A stretch of DNA of 64,000 nt from Heterobilharzia americana (taxonomy: Eukaryota > Platyhelminthes > Trematoda > Strigeidida > Schistosomatidae), in NCBI GenBank assembly GCA_944470555.2, contig OX104127.1, positions 152,597,776 to 152,661,775 of the forward strand, in the 5' to 3' direction. Shown one piece after another: positions 1 through 11,999 of the stretch; positions within the stretch are counted from its first letter, which is position 1; the number at the start of each line of letters is the position of its first letter. The notes under the pieces were generated by a model. It saw nothing but the letters and a program-made list of their open reading frames with translations, had not been told where the DNA came from and did not search any database. The translations under genes were made by a program, and so were the position numbers.

Positions 1-169
1 TATATAAATATAAATGACTGACATTTTTGATTTTCCATGCATCGAGAAGCAAAATATTTATATTTTACATCAACTGTTGATAGTGTTTAGGGAACTCCAA
101 TATCTGAGACTATCTTGTTATGGTTGGCGTTAGGAGCTTTCGTCAACTCCTGGTGGATTCCGTATGAGA

Positions 170-636
170 TTTGTTTATTTGTTACATAGCACATGGTGAT
201 ACAGTACTATTTATTTGGCGACGTTTCGAGCATAAGTTATTGGTCCTAATCATATTAATGTGATAACATTCCTTTCGATACCTGATTTTTATGGTTCTGT
301 CGCCTGACATACTTTGTTTTTATTGGTAGTAAAGTTTTTATTTCTCTGGTATAGCTTCCAATATAATTAGATGGAGAGAGATTGATTACTGAGTGTTTGT
401 TCATGAAGTCTACACTCAACACATGTAACAGGAATGACGCAACGCCTATACCACAGAAATGGAAAATTTTACTACCAATGAAAAAAAATCATTTGAGGTG
501 ACAGTATAATAAAAATTAGATGTCGATAAGAGTGTGATTACATTGATATGATTATGAGCAATAATTTATGGTCGTAACCTCACCAAATAAATAAGGTGGT
601 ATCACTGTGCGTTATAAATCAGATGAACAAACCTAA
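170..636. repeat. Fold-back repeat, two inverted arms of family E
   Basis: The arm at about 170-355 is the diverged reverse complement of the arm at about 445-636, with roughly 90 bp between them. A third, single copy lies at 24266-24458. Matching blocks include the segment ending in the calls 'actaccaat' and 'attgatatgattatgagcaa' and the AT-rich end 'aaataaacaaa'. Each copy centres on a short stem (GAGC...GCTC in the third copy) followed by CGAAAC, which resembles helix II and the 3' core of a hammerhead ribozyme. Penelope-like elements are known to carry such motifs in their terminal repeats, so this could be a PLE end. No ORF supports that here. Confidence 0.6.
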
Positions 637-640
637 TATA

Positions 641-2631
641 CGGAGTTACATTCTACCACAGTGCCCAAATTCCACACTTATATTAACTTCTGGTATATTT
701 CTCTCTCTCTTCCTAAACTTGAATTTAGTCGACAGAGCTCTCATCTTCAGTACTACCTCTTGCGGAATTCATGTCAAACGTCGACTAAAACTGACTCACA
801 TTCTAACTTCCTTTCAGTAGTTTGTATGTGATTTATTTGTGAGGTTTCAGAGGAAAGGAATCACATTCTTAAAATATGGGTTTACAGTGAGAATTAAAAC
901 TATGATTATATGTATGTACCGCGTGATGTGTAGCAGAGCACTATATTCTTCTAAACCGTAACATGTTTTAGCGGAACGCTGATGAAAAAAGAAAATAACT
1001 GCGTCAAAGGTAAAATTAAAGGTATGAAAATATACTGTATTTCATTTTAGGCAGATGAAACAACTGAAAGATTTGTTCTATCGCGAATTAATGTACAGCG
1101 TGCACTTTGCTATTTATTAGACATTATCTTGATTGCTAACATCTTTGTAAACGACTGAAAGTAGAGTCGGACTGGGTTCAGTTGGTTCCTTTAGATTACT
1201 TAATATTTTGATACTAACCTAGCATAGGTTTTAGCTGAATAATTCCATGGAGCCTGTCAAGTGAACAAAACAAGCTTTCCAAGCACACAGCGCAATCAGA
1301 CGGATGCCTATTCTTTATTGTTCACGTCAAAGATGATGACAGATTCTATTCTGCTTCCAATGGTAGTTTATAAATCTACCAATTGTATCTCAGTGATCGA
1401 AGATTTCACCAATCTATTCATCTATCTACATAAAACTGTACACAATATAGTGTCGAAATTCTACATTTTCTACCACAATAAATCTGTTTTTAATCCAGGT
1501 ACATTAGTACAAATATGCTTTTTACCCCTTTCTAGTGATTATCTTAGAAACTTAATTGTTTGTACAGTTATCGAAAGTTTCTACATGAAACTGTCTTTAG
1601 GAACTACCTGGGATACTGCGTGTCATGCTTTGATCACTTTTGACATCAGCAGATAAAGTTTATACGTTTGATGCCTTATTACTACTGGGAGAGGACGTGT
1701 GACCTAATTTCAGGTTAAAAATCCCAATATCTTGCAAATTTGGAGTTTCAACCTCAAAAGCAAACTTATCCAATACTTTTTGTTACCTAAGTTAGACGAA
1801 AAAATTGGTTTTAAGCATCTAGGAGTTGAAATTACTGACTAGAAGCGGTTTATTCATGTTACTGGATCAGGCAGTACTGTTATTCCATGGTATAAAGTCT
1901 GAAAATAGCAATAGGATTCGGTGTCTTGTGATGGGATAGGGTAGAGGTGGATCTGCTGACAAATGTTCTTCGTCTGGAATTTTTAATTTTTTAATATTTG
2001 GTAGAAATAACTTAACTACTTGCGCATTTTGTTAGTAGTATGCTGAGGTTTCGACCAAATGCATCAATACTTCTTTAATAAGTAGTCTATTGTTTAAAAA
2101 TCAACATTGAATGGACCAGGCGATCATGTATATTAGTAAGGTGACAATCATATACTTAAGGAAAGGAAATTGGGTGACGAAACTCTTCAACGAGTTTATT
2201 TCCAGGCTGTACATTCGCATATATATGTATACGACGTTTGAGGAAATTTAAGGAATGGATGTTAATAATAATGCCGAAACAACTTGTAGTGTAATAGCGG
2301 TTTAAATAGAAACGATGACATAGTAGATCGTGTAATTTATAGAACCGTTCACAGAATGCATATAACTTAGAAATGGGTGTAAAATTGATGCGAGTGGTAA
2401 ACCAATTAAATACTATGTAATAAGAGTAGACAAGTTGGTTAACGGTCAATGGTTTCTGAAAAAGTTAGGATGATTAGTTGAAATAACACGGCAAAGTATT
2501 CACAGTGGAGGTGATAATTACAAAACTATTAACGAAGAAGTTGGTATACAAAGAGTGACTCAAGGGGAAACTGGCGGTGGTGAAAAAATGTTACGAGCAG
2601 TGTAAAAGTCGTGGGCTTATCGACTAGGTAT
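641..2631. other. No recognised gene; one unexplained 131-codon ORF
   Basis: This stretch is AT-rich and I recognise no domain in any frame. The longest open frame is on the plus strand at 1261-1656 (131 codons). It opens on GTG, has no clear splice signals or motif, and is best treated as a chance ORF or an unidentified exon. A minus-strand frame at 2156-2449 also gives no recognisable protein. Confidence 0.3.
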
Positions 2632-3720
2632 TCACATTCCACCTGGTTCTGGAACAGAGATACACTTATCAACGCCTGACATTATCTGTATTTCTCGACT
2701 TCGTCGGCCGAGAGATCTTATGGTGACGTCTCTCACTTGTCGAGTAAATAAATCACTCTGTTGAGTGCTCTGTGCTCCAACATCCATGAGCAGGTTAGAG
2801 CATATGATGAATTTTATACGTCGAGTGGTATCCGTCAAGGATGCCCACTCCCTCCATTCTTATTGAATTTTGCCAAAGATGCATTTATGGAGGTTTCCCT
2901 CTCTTCATTTTGACATCACAGAAATTGATGTAGTCATAGGAGAATTCTTGGTAGATATAGAGTACTCTGATGATATAGTCCCGCTTGATGAAGAACCTTA
3001 CAAAATTTAGAGTCTTCTGTACAGCTTAAGTGGCAGTTTGAGAATATTTCGGATACGTTTCTCGCTACTAGAATGTAAACTGTCGCTCCAAGAGAGGTCT
3101 TCGCTGTTGCCTTGTTTAACAAGGGAGTGAAATGTTTGAGCGTATTGACCACTTCAGTTATACAGGAAGTCGAATCATCCCCGCTGAATCAGTGGCCGAA
3201 GGAATATGTGCACGAATGTAAAAGGTTGCCTTGGCTTACGCCAAGTATGGTGTCACTGCGATATCCTATTATCTATCAAGTGTCGACTGCGCCACAGTCC
3301 TCTCTGTTCTACTCTATGGCTGTGAAACATGGCCGCTAAAGTTTGAGGACATGAACAGTCTGCTGTTGTTCGACCACCGTTTGCTTTGTAGCATAGGTGG
3401 TGTGTCGTGGTGTCACCATGTGAGTAAAGTCAGGTGGGGAGTTTTGAGAAGAGTAGAGTCAGTTGGTGAGGGAGGTTATGAACCTCCATGAGATGACATG
3501 TTTCGCGCATGCTTAACCACCGTCTGTCTCATCGCACGATAATGGCTGAAGTGGGTTTAGGCTGTAGAAAGGTTCGAGGGAGTTAGGATAAAACATAGCA
3601 TCAGTACAAAAATTCTTTGATCGGTGGTCTGAGCCATGTGAAGGAAATATAAACTTACCTGTCGGGGTTCGGGCCATAACAAAACTAGTGTTTGGAGATA
3701 TGACTGGGAATCAATATCAG
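2632..3720 (+). mobile_element. Decayed SR2-like (RTE clade) LINE, reverse transcriptase to C-terminus
   Basis: Plus-strand frames read through successive pieces of an RTE-clade reverse transcriptase: a fragment resembling the palm start (LFLDFVG, expected FLDFKGAFDSVDR), then SGIRQGCPL at about 2825, a broken segment near the expected catalytic ADD box, and a C-terminal stretch with LLYGCETWPL at about 3306-3340. The final block ends near 3720 with a remnant of the wing that precedes the 3' UTR. Many stops and frameshifts separate these blocks, so this is a dead copy. The combination RQGCPL plus YGCETW is characteristic of schistosome SR2-type elements. The family name is inferred from motif resemblance. 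Confidence 0.8.
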
Positions 3721-4790
3721 TAGTACAGAAGCATTCATGCATTATCTTCATCTGAATCATTATAATGAATTTCACTACTCTCTTGTTCCTCCTTGTCCTC
3801 TTTTCATAACTTTTGATTGCGTTCTTCATTACGCATTTATGACAGTTTGGACCTTTATGCCATGATACGTTAATGATGAACCTCATTCGATTCTATCGTC
3901 TACGTACAGAAAGCGCTCTCACACTGTGGTTGATTTATCTTGCTTCACAAGATCTGGTGAACTGGTAGATGCACTTGGAGGTGGCTAGATCATATGCTTG
4001 TTGAAATTATAAACACTGAACTGATACGGACATATCGTGTCATATATAACACTGCATCGTTAGACGGTAGGTACAATGAACATTGCCAGTGTCTAACTCT
4101 TACTCCTGCGTTATTTACTGTATTGGGTTCGTTTATTGATTATAGCACACAGTGATATTGTTCAGTTTTCATAGGATGATGCTTTTGGCACAACCATGAT
4201 TAAATTATATCAAGCTAAGCATACAAGTTTCAGCAGTTGTTTCTTCGTATTTCACTTAGTGGTTTTTGAAGATTGACTTATTTTAAAGTAAAATTATTTG
4301 TGTACTGTCAATAATTGGAGAAATGTTGAATACTATTGATATAATAATGCAAAAATAATTATGCTAAGAAAAATCCCTCGTTAAGTTATTTTGTTTCTTT
4401 ATATATTGCATCAGTTAAACTAATCTAAAATGAATGCTTCTCATTTTTAGTGTCCTATTTATATTCTTACATTAAATTATATAACTAGTTTTTGAGAAAA
4501 TGAAATTTTAAGGCTGTAACAGACCTATCCTCTAGTATGGTTTGAGTTTTTCACCAACTGTTGGTTATCTACACAAGAATTGATCGCTCCATTTCATGAA
4601 ATATCACGGTAGAAATTTATCAGCTAGCATTTCTAGTGCTCTGCGTTTTGTATTTCATGAATAAGTTCATAATAGAATGTCGGTCTCTTAGAAATTAGGA
4701 CATATCAGTGAGGGTGAGTGCCAAGGTTTCAGAAAATACTGACAATACTTTTATTCTTCCCTACACAGGTGATATGATAAAGATTCTTAG
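3721..4790. other. Unassigned AT-rich DNA
   Basis: The first part (to about 3960) may be the 3' UTR of the SR2-like relic. A segment near 4125-4165 weakly resembles the outer part of family E. No coding signal or RNA gene is visible. Confidence 0.3.
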
Positions 4791-4994
4791 CAAAAAAGTG
4801 TAGTTACTTAATTGTGTTATGGTGTTTTCTGGTTTATACTTTAAATGGATATGCGTTATCTAAGTGTTCTGCTATATTTGTAAATGACAATTCATTGAAT
4901 GCAAAGCCCTTGCAAGGTCTAATTAAGAGCGTAGTGGATTTCATACTGCGAAAATTGTCCTCTCCTGTCGAACATGTTTATCTCCTCATCTTCA
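4791..4994 (+). CDS. Speculative exon with signal-peptide-like segment
   Basis: An open frame of 67 codons is bounded by a possible acceptor (attcttag at about 4783-4790) and a good donor, a|gtaagt, at 4995. Both ends are phase 1, the phase found in the Ig-domain gene downstream. The translation begins with a hydrophobic run (YLIVLWCFLVYTLNGYA) that looks like a signal peptide, followed by polar sequence. There is no in-frame ATG, and the acceptor has a poor pyrimidine tract. It could be an upstream exon of the Ig gene 30 kb away, an exon of another gene, or chance. I recognise no domain. Confidence 0.2.
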
Positions 4995-6654
4995 GTAAGT
5001 ATATAGTATACTGTGTCTGTGTAGCAATCAAATCGTATTGCATCTACTAAATTGTTGTTTCATAACCCCGGAATTAAGATGTTATGTAAACTCGAAGTAT
5101 CTGTCACAGTGAACACTAATTTAATTAATTGTTAGCACTCGACAACCAAAGAATGTTTCATTCACTTTAAATATGTGTAAGAAATGAACAGTCGGTAATG
5201 AAAATCATCATAAGATTTTTATCAATAATGAGCACTCATTTTGTGTATCATACACGAACTGTAAGTTTTGCGGCTTAAAATAACTTTATAATTTAATGAA
5301 TAAACTCATGTGATAAATTTCTTTGCATGTTCGACTATTATATTTTTTTACAGTAGTAAATCTATCATATTCTACGCCATATATAAATAAGATTATATGC
5401 AAATGATCCATTAACTCTATTCAAGATAACTGAACTGAAATCGCTTGTAAAAGCATGAGAATATAGTACTAAATCCTTTTATGCACTTTCATTCCACTGA
5501 ACTTCCTGTCTCCGCTCTTCAACTTAATCTTCTTTAAAAATGATAGTCAGGTGGCTAATAATTTGCTGAAAAGAAAGATTATTGATCTGCAGTGCGAAGA
5601 GAAAATTTTTATCTTCTTCATCTTTTATTGCTTAGTACCTTTTTGTCAGCAGGTGTAAATCTCACATAGTTTCGTAGTTATTAGTTTTATCTATCGATGT
5701 TCTTTAGCTTCCAATGAATTCCACCGATGTGGGTTTTTGAAACATTGGTGAAATTGATATCATTCACTAGATTTTTTAAAAGAATAAATGACCCTTTAAT
5801 TATTAAAAATAATCACCAAATAGATATATATGAGTGGAATAATTAAAATTGTAAAGCAGCCTACCTTATTCATTGTCGTATTTGAAAGTGAGCTTAGCTA
5901 TATAAATGAAGTTATTCTTCCGCCTGCCTGCCAGTTATTCTGTACAATTTATAAGCTTTCGCATCATACCCATGCCAGCTTTAAGAGTTTCGTTACTAGA
6001 GAAACATATTCTTTTGAATCTGAAATTCGTCCTAACCATTTTACTTTCATCTTCTCTTTTTTTTATTTTTGCGTTTCTACTACAGTCGTCACTAAATCCC
6101 ATAAACGAATAAACCATTCTAGCCCTTTTAATGTTTGATTTCAAAATTGTCTTTAATTGTAAGGAGTTGATAAAAAGCTTCTGTAATCAGATAAATTAGT
6201 GACTCTGTTTCATCTCCTTCCAATCGTATTCAACTTAGTAAGTGGTCAACACTTGAATCTATAGTAAAATCGAAACGTTTACTTTCGAACTACTGCATCG
6301 TGATTTAGTGACAGTCATTGTGTATGATGCAACCATATGATTAGAGAGGACCACGAATATGAATCCCACTAGCGATCCTTATCTGTCAAGATTCTCTGAA
6401 ACTTCTACCTTCAAAAACGATCTATTACATTTGAAAACTTCTTTACGACCACTAAATGGACACTAAAGTTATGGTAGACAGAAATTGATGAGAGTTTCAA
6501 AATGCAAAGTGAAAATCTATTTCGTTCCGATCAATAATTTTCATCAATAGGTAGATATAATCGTAATTTTGGCATGACAGTGGGAATGAAGAAATGGTTT
6601 TGTTTATAACTTTATGGATGTGTTTATTATTTTCGCTAGGGTGTGGGTAGAAGT
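4995..6654. other. Unassigned AT-rich DNA
   Basis: No recognisable gene, RNA or repeat. Overlapping ORFs at 5830-6144 on both strands are low-complexity and hydrophobic without any motif. Confidence 0.3.
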
Positions 6655-6835
6655 CATCCCTAGGTAGCTCATTGGTTAAGAATCTCCTTAAACAGGAGAT
6701 GATTCTTAACCAGTGGACTACGGGTTCAAGCCTCGCTGCACCTGCCAAAGTTTGGACAGCCAGGCAGGATTATAGGCTCTCACACAATAGGTGTGGCTCG
6801 CTACCTACTGCGTAAATGGGCACTGGGTTGCTGAG
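6655..6835 (+). repeat. tRNA-like repeat with internal hairpin
   Basis: A tRNA-like promoter layout is visible: an A-box-like 'gtagctcattggttaag' and a B-box-like 'gggttcaagcctcgc' about 60 bp later. Between them, 6674-6711 forms a hairpin in which GGTTAAGAATCTCCT pairs with AGGAGATGATTCTTAACC, leaving a tiny loop and one bulge. The tail (6745-6835) shows nothing more. This is probably a tRNA-derived SINE fragment; it is not a functional tRNA because no cloverleaf with normal arms can be drawn. Confidence 0.45.
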
Positions 6836-8290
6836 TGCATTTTGATTTTCTACCGATCTTGTCGCACGCTATCGCATTCTACGTGAAAATGAGTAAGTTA
6901 TCTATTCGTATATTTTTTTTTAAATTTTGCTTGTCATTTTATGGTTTTTATACCTTTTTATTCAAGTGCAAAGTATTGGCTACATTTCCACGTCTTAGGT
7001 GGAGTGTAAGTAGAGTTATCTATTAAGAATTATGCTCAAAAATCAAAGAGAGTTAACTGAGGCTTCAAATTGCCGCGAAAAATGTTTATGGCTGGAGTTT
7101 TTCACTTCAAATTATGTCATAATTGTCAGGAAATATAATCGTAGTCATAATCATAGGACAATCAATATATTCATGTGTGTAGGGACACGGTCAACTGTTT
7201 ACTAATGGCGCATTGCTCTCTTGTTATACAAAAGGTGACAAACTGAATTAGTAGGACATCACCGACAATTCAGAAAGAAGTGTGAAATACTTATGATGTA
7301 ATTTATAAAAGTAAAAATGATTTTTGGGGACTGGAAAAAGTACTTCAGACTAGTTTTAGGTACACCACCTTTTATTCTTCTAACGATTTACGTAGAAGGT
7401 TATCACTAGCAAGATATAGGCATTCGACTCACCTAAAGACAAAAGAAGTTGATCGTCAAGGTGCTTCAGTTGAAACGACTGAAGAAGGATGAATTAAGTG
7501 AATGTTTGCCTTGCAAACGCTTTTTCACATGAAAGTTGTACAGAAACAGTAAATTTGGTATGTGCATAATAACTGTCTGTGTGTGCAGCACAAAAATTAA
7601 ACTCTTGTGTTGTAATGAAAATGTGGTGGAGAAACCAAAAGATGTAGACTGTAGATGAGGCACTCAGTTAACGTGAAATAAGCCACGTACTGTATTTGAT
7701 TATAATAATTTAATTTTTGCAAATATTGACGTTAATCATTGGTTACTCATGGTGCCTTTCAACTGTCACGTTCATGTAAGTATGACGTAAAAGCACTTGC
7801 AACTTATTGGAATTCAACTCACCAACGATTATTTTATGTTTGCTTAAAGTGAACAACGGTTACCTTAAGAAATAGTTGACTACAATAAAGTAGGATGCAT
7901 GACCCGTTTCAGAAGCACTCCGTTCTTTACTAGTTTTGTTTGACTTCAACAAGAGAGCTTAGCAATATGTAAGCCTCAGAAGTTGTGCGCCGTAGTTTTT
8001 GGTGACGTTATTACAATAAATCGATTGTGTTGTGTGATGGTAATTAGCTTCATTAAGAATAGTTGATTTACTTTGTTTGTTACCTTAATTGACTGTGTCT
8101 CTGAATAAACATCTTTAACTGTTTCAAACCGTTTGACACTGAAAACCTTAATGTTGTACAATACAAGGAAAACTATATCTTCACGTCTACAAACTAAGGA
8201 ATATTGCGATCATGTTTTTCGACATTCTATGAGTACAACAATATATCTACTCTGCGTAACCGAAAACTGACTTCATTTGAGGTTATATTT
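6836..8290. other. Unassigned AT-rich DNA
   Basis: No coding region or recognised repeat. Short minus-strand ORFs (7466-7663 and 7976-8161) carry no motif. Confidence 0.3.
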
Positions 8291-8295
8291 TTGTC

Positions 8296-8341
8296 TACTT
8301 ATGTCATTTTATGTCATCTTATGTCACTTATGTCACCTTAT
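8296..8341. repeat. Short tandem repeat of TTATGTCA type
   Basis: Five imperfect copies of the octamer TTATGTCA, variably spaced by 2-3 bases, lie in tandem. This looks like a small minisatellite; no function is suggested. Confidence 0.75.
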
Positions 8342-8694
8342 CGAATAATCTGAATATAAGTGAAGCTTTGTCTGAAAATTCCATAGCTATTACATGTATT
8401 TCCAACTTACCCCTTTACACAAAGCATGCACACATGCAACGCACAAACACTGACGAGTTATTTGTGCAGCTGATATTTTAGCCTGTGCACTCATAATAAG
8501 CTTTTCCTTCTAGCTCACATCCACAATAATGACTCGGAAAATGTTGAGGATCCATAGGACATCTCTTTTGAGTTCTTTCCAAGTCCACGGAAACATCATA
8601 GGATCCTCATGACCAAAATTATTGAAGACGATAGATTGAAACAACCGACATTTATCTTATGCATTATTTTACTGAAACACTAATCTATTTTTCT

Positions 8695-8960
8695 ATTTTT
8701 AACATACTTGTGATTCTCCGTTGTTACACTGGATTGAATTGTTCGACCTCTGTTGGCACATTGGCTCCTATTTGGATACGTCAGTATTGCCTGAATATTT
8801 ATTATGATAAGTTACTTTGCTGTGGCTAGCAGAAGAACCGGGGACCCGTCTCCGAAGGTTTTCTGAACCCTTAGTAGAAACATGAGGCCTTGTGATATAC
8901 CAAGAGGTATGCTGTGGTCTCATATGGATGACTGGCGATGAAGACAGTGGTATGGTTTCA
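8695..8960. repeat. Degenerate repeat related to the SINE flank at 44.6 kb
   Basis: The segment 8700-8850 aligns with 44640-44790, sharing words such as 'ttcgacctctgttg' and the block 'ctagcagaagaacc' (44.7 kb: 'ctagcaaaagaacc'). At 44.7 kb this block leads into a hammerhead SINE. Here the following ribozyme part is reduced to a scrambled remnant (8838-8860), so this is a decayed, deleted family A copy. Confidence 0.55.
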
Positions 8961-9167
8961 AAAATGACAAACCCACTGGAAATTTAGATATCTTTGTTTC
9001 ACATATGAAATAGTTGTAAGTAATTTATTGCTCCCTTAATGATTACAATTTCACTCATATACTTGATTCTGATTAGCGACTGCATACTTGAACCTAATTG
9101 CCCATCATTGACGTTTAGTCCTACCCAGCTGTCGATTGTAAATCGCTGAATGCGTTTAAAAAGATAA

Positions 9168-9674
9168 TAAAAATAATTCACTTCATTCCAAACAACTTGT
9201 GGTACAATTTGGAATTCTCAGCATGATATATTGCAACAACAATAAAATATAAGTATTTACATACTCCTTTACAACACTTCGAATTGTTTTATTATAAAAA
9301 TATAGGTAATGTAAAGAATATTAAAAATGAGAAAATTTTACATTGTTAGTTGAATTATTTAAATGGAATTTTTAACTGTTAAAAAGTTGATGCGTGATTT
9401 CTGTTCTAACACTTTTCCTCACAAAATATGTGTGCCACGTAAGGTACAGTAGAACTCTTAGCTGTACGAGTATACTGTCTTATGTAGTTTCTCCTTGTCC
9501 TCCTTGAGGAGATATATGGAGAGAGCTATGAATGAAGTGGATGTTCACTGTCAGTTGAAATTTCTGTCGATAGTTGCTTGCAGGAATTTAAATGTCTATC
9601 AACTACAGTGTAAATCGGTTGAGCCAGTGGCACACCACTCACTCTGCTGACGGCCTTCAAAGCGCTACGCAACA
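9168..9674 (-). repeat. Family D repeat, 3' half, interrupted by RTE insertion
   Basis: This segment aligns with 18869 onward: both start with a TAA-rich tract followed by 'ttccaaacaa', then 'ggtacaat' and 'ctcagca'. On the minus strand it ends in an AATAAAG-like signal plus (ATT)n, typical of a LINE-like 3' end. The repeat continues at 11610 after the inserted RTE element, which shows that the RTE insertion is younger. Confidence 0.75.
9666..9674. repeat. Target-site duplication, left copy (tacgcaaca)
   Basis: The nonamer tacgcaaca occurs here and again at 11610-11618, exactly at the two ends of the RTE insertion. It occurs once, uninterrupted, in the logic of the surrounding family D repeat, which supports a true target-site duplication. 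Confidence 0.8.
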
Positions 9675-11609
9675 TATTGTATTATTATTTGTCCCATGGG
9701 TTCCTAGTGCAACATAGGCACCAGTAGCACATCTCCAATGCGCTCAGTTCTCTGAAAGTTTTTAAACCTGGTTCCATGACTGCCCAAAAGCTCTCATTTC
9801 TACCTCACACCATCTCCTCCATGTCACCCTCGCCTCGGACGCCCAACTCGTCGTTTCCCATCTGGGTTCCACTCGAGTGCCTGGCGCGTGATGTCCCCGA
9901 ATGGTCTTCTCAGTGCATGCCCAATCCATCTCCACTTCCTTCCACTGCATATTTGTTTGGTTGGTTTGTTGCCAGGCAGAGGGAGTTCCTTGTTGCTTAT
10001 TCTTTCTGGCCATCTGATCTGATGCTCAGTATCGAGTGAGCGTAGGTGGCAGTTGTTGATGAATATCTGTAGTTTGTTGGAAATGCTTTTCGTGACGCGC
10101 CAAGTCTCTGAACCATGTAGCAGCACTGACTTGACGTTGGTGTTGAAAATCCGGATCTTGATCCACATGCTGAGTGCAGAGTGCGCGCACTCTTCTTCAC
10201 TTCTTTGTCCAGTGTTTTATAGGTTGTGTTCAGTTCCTCTTTTCGTTGTGCATCCTTGCACTGGTTCATCTTCTGCTTCACCATCCTCCTCTCCCTGCTC
10301 CATCAGCTTCCATGTGTCCGTCGAGATCCATTCCTTATCTTCTTTATTCCTCCTTCCTAATACGGTTATGCAGGGTTCTTTCCACATAGCTTTCAAAGAG
10401 TTCCAGTGCTCATCCACACAGGTTTCTTAAGGGATGTTGATCGATTTCCCACATTTTGTCTTGATGACTGACCACGTGAAGATGTCCCTGATAGTTTCGT
10501 TCTTCAGTTTTCGAGTGTTGTACTTGAACTGTGGTCTATCACCAGCTTCCTTGAAGGCTTTAAACTTAATTTTGAAGGTAGGTTCCTTAAACTAGATAGT
10601 GAGTGGTCTGAACCTGCTTACATCTGCTCCTCTTCTTGATCTTTTGTCCAGCAGACTGCGTCTCCACTTTCTTCAGATTGAGATGAAGTCGATCTGATTT
10701 TGAGTGTATTGTGTCCATCTAGTGAAGTCCATGTCGCTTTGTGAATATCCTTGTGTTTTTACACACTTCCTCCCACCACCAAATCGTTGAATGTGCGGAA
10801 GTCTCCAAACACTTCTACTTTCTCATTCATCATTTCACTGAGTGCTACTCGACTCATGATGAGTTCTCTTTGTATGTTGTCCCCTCCCAGTTTGGCATTC
10901 ATGTCGCCCAGTAGAATTTTGATGTCACTAACTGAGGTCTTGACCAGTGCTGATTTCAGTTGTCTGTAAAATTCCTCCTTGTTCTCTTCGTCTGCATTAT
11001 TTGTAGGTGCACAGCTTAGCATTTCGTGATTGTGACTTTCCTTCCTTTTGAGTTGAACCTTGCTGTCATGATCCTGGAGGAGATTGGTTCCCACTGTGTG
11101 AGAGCCTTCGATGCTCTTGGGGACATCATGAAAGCTACTACCTCCGTGTGCTCGTGGTTGTCATCTGGATGACTATATCGGAGTAGATTATTGACTCTCC
11201 AGTTGACAGTTTTTCGGAGAGTCCACTTCCATTTCATCTGCTTTTGCAGATCCCAAGCACTTCCATGCCATGCCATACCTCCTCATCTCTTTTGCAATCT
11301 GGACAACCTTCCTAGCTTGAAACATTGTGCGGACATTCCATGTCCCCATGTTTACTTTTGCTTTCCTCGGGAGTGTGGAGACACATCGGCCGACTGGCTT
11401 CCCGAAGGCTTTCACCAACCGGCGTCATTTCGTTTCTCCGATTCCAGCGAGGAACAATATTGTGTATATTTTGTTTGTGCTTTGAAGTCTCTTTAGTGGT
11501 TGGATTTGTTTTACGGTATAGGGTTGCTAGCCCTATGTCTAGCGTTGCCCCTTTACTCGGTCTTAGGACCGGTTAGTAACTAGTGAACTAGTTAACCAGG
11601 CGAGATTCG
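9675..11609 (-). mobile_element. Internally deleted RTE-clade non-LTR retrotransposon
   Basis: On the minus strand the 5' region runs from 11609. The endonuclease begins near 11352 with MGTWNVRTM and continues through CAPTNNADEENKEEFY and LLGDMNAKLGG (about 10880-11010) to a linker with EWISTDTWKLM and KEELNTTYKTLDKEVKK (to about 10195). At about 10180 it jumps directly to the C-terminal part of the reverse transcriptase ORF (VLLHGSETWRVTK, KWRWIGHALRRP, ALEWNPDGKRRVGRPRRG). The entire RT catalytic core is missing, and the endonuclease frame has shifts; its usual SDH motif is not seen. The 3' end has a (TAA)n-type tail at 9675-9700. A 9-bp target duplication flanks the unit. It is a non-autonomous deletion derivative that must have used another element's enzymes. 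Confidence 0.9.
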
Positions 11610-11985
11610 TACGCAACAAAACATAGTTCTTTATTAGATGACCAGGAACGATCAATGGGGAACATTACAGAAGCATAGGTAAAATGCAGGAACTTATGAA
11701 TTATAATAGAAGCAGTTGAGTTATATCACAAAGCCTCAGTTTCTTTATGTAATAAGTTTAACGGAAGATTTTTTTACAAGTCAACAAAATATGGGACGAC
11801 CAACAAAGGCCAGCAGTAAAAAAAAACCCAAGATATTTCATACTCGATTTACTTTCTGCTGGGATACCATTGATGCAGCAGGCGTCATGAAATTTAAGCA
11901 GCTAAGTCTTGTTTACGCCTGAAGCTGAAATTAAAATTCTGACATTTAGGAGGGTTTAATTTGAGACCTGCCTAAATAACCTGAG
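11610..11985 (-). repeat. Family D repeat, 5' half, after the RTE insertion
   Basis: The sequence resumes the repeat broken at 9674: 'accaggaacgatcaatgggg' here matches 'actaggaaagatcagtgggg' at about 19366, and 'catttaggagggttt' matches 'catttagaagggttt' at about 19663. Joined, the two halves are about 880 bp, similar to the uninterrupted copy at 18869-19700. The first nine bases are the right target duplication. Confidence 0.7.
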
Positions 11986-11999
11986 GTGACGGAACTTGA

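Noticed and set aside
1261..1656. 131-codon ORF as a gene
   Set aside because: No ATG at its start, no motif and no convincing splice sites; kept only as a note.
4115..4170. Fourth copy of family E
   Set aside because: Only about 40 bp loosely match the outer part of the arm; too short to claim.
8296..8341. CRISPR-like array
   Set aside because: Five short imperfect octamers without spacers; the DNA is eukaryotic.
9776..10039. Plus-strand ORF overlapping the RTE element (also 22158-22421 and, reversed, 30295-30558)
   Set aside because: It is the antisense of the RTE C-terminal coding region; the minus-strand frame contains recognisable RTE motifs.
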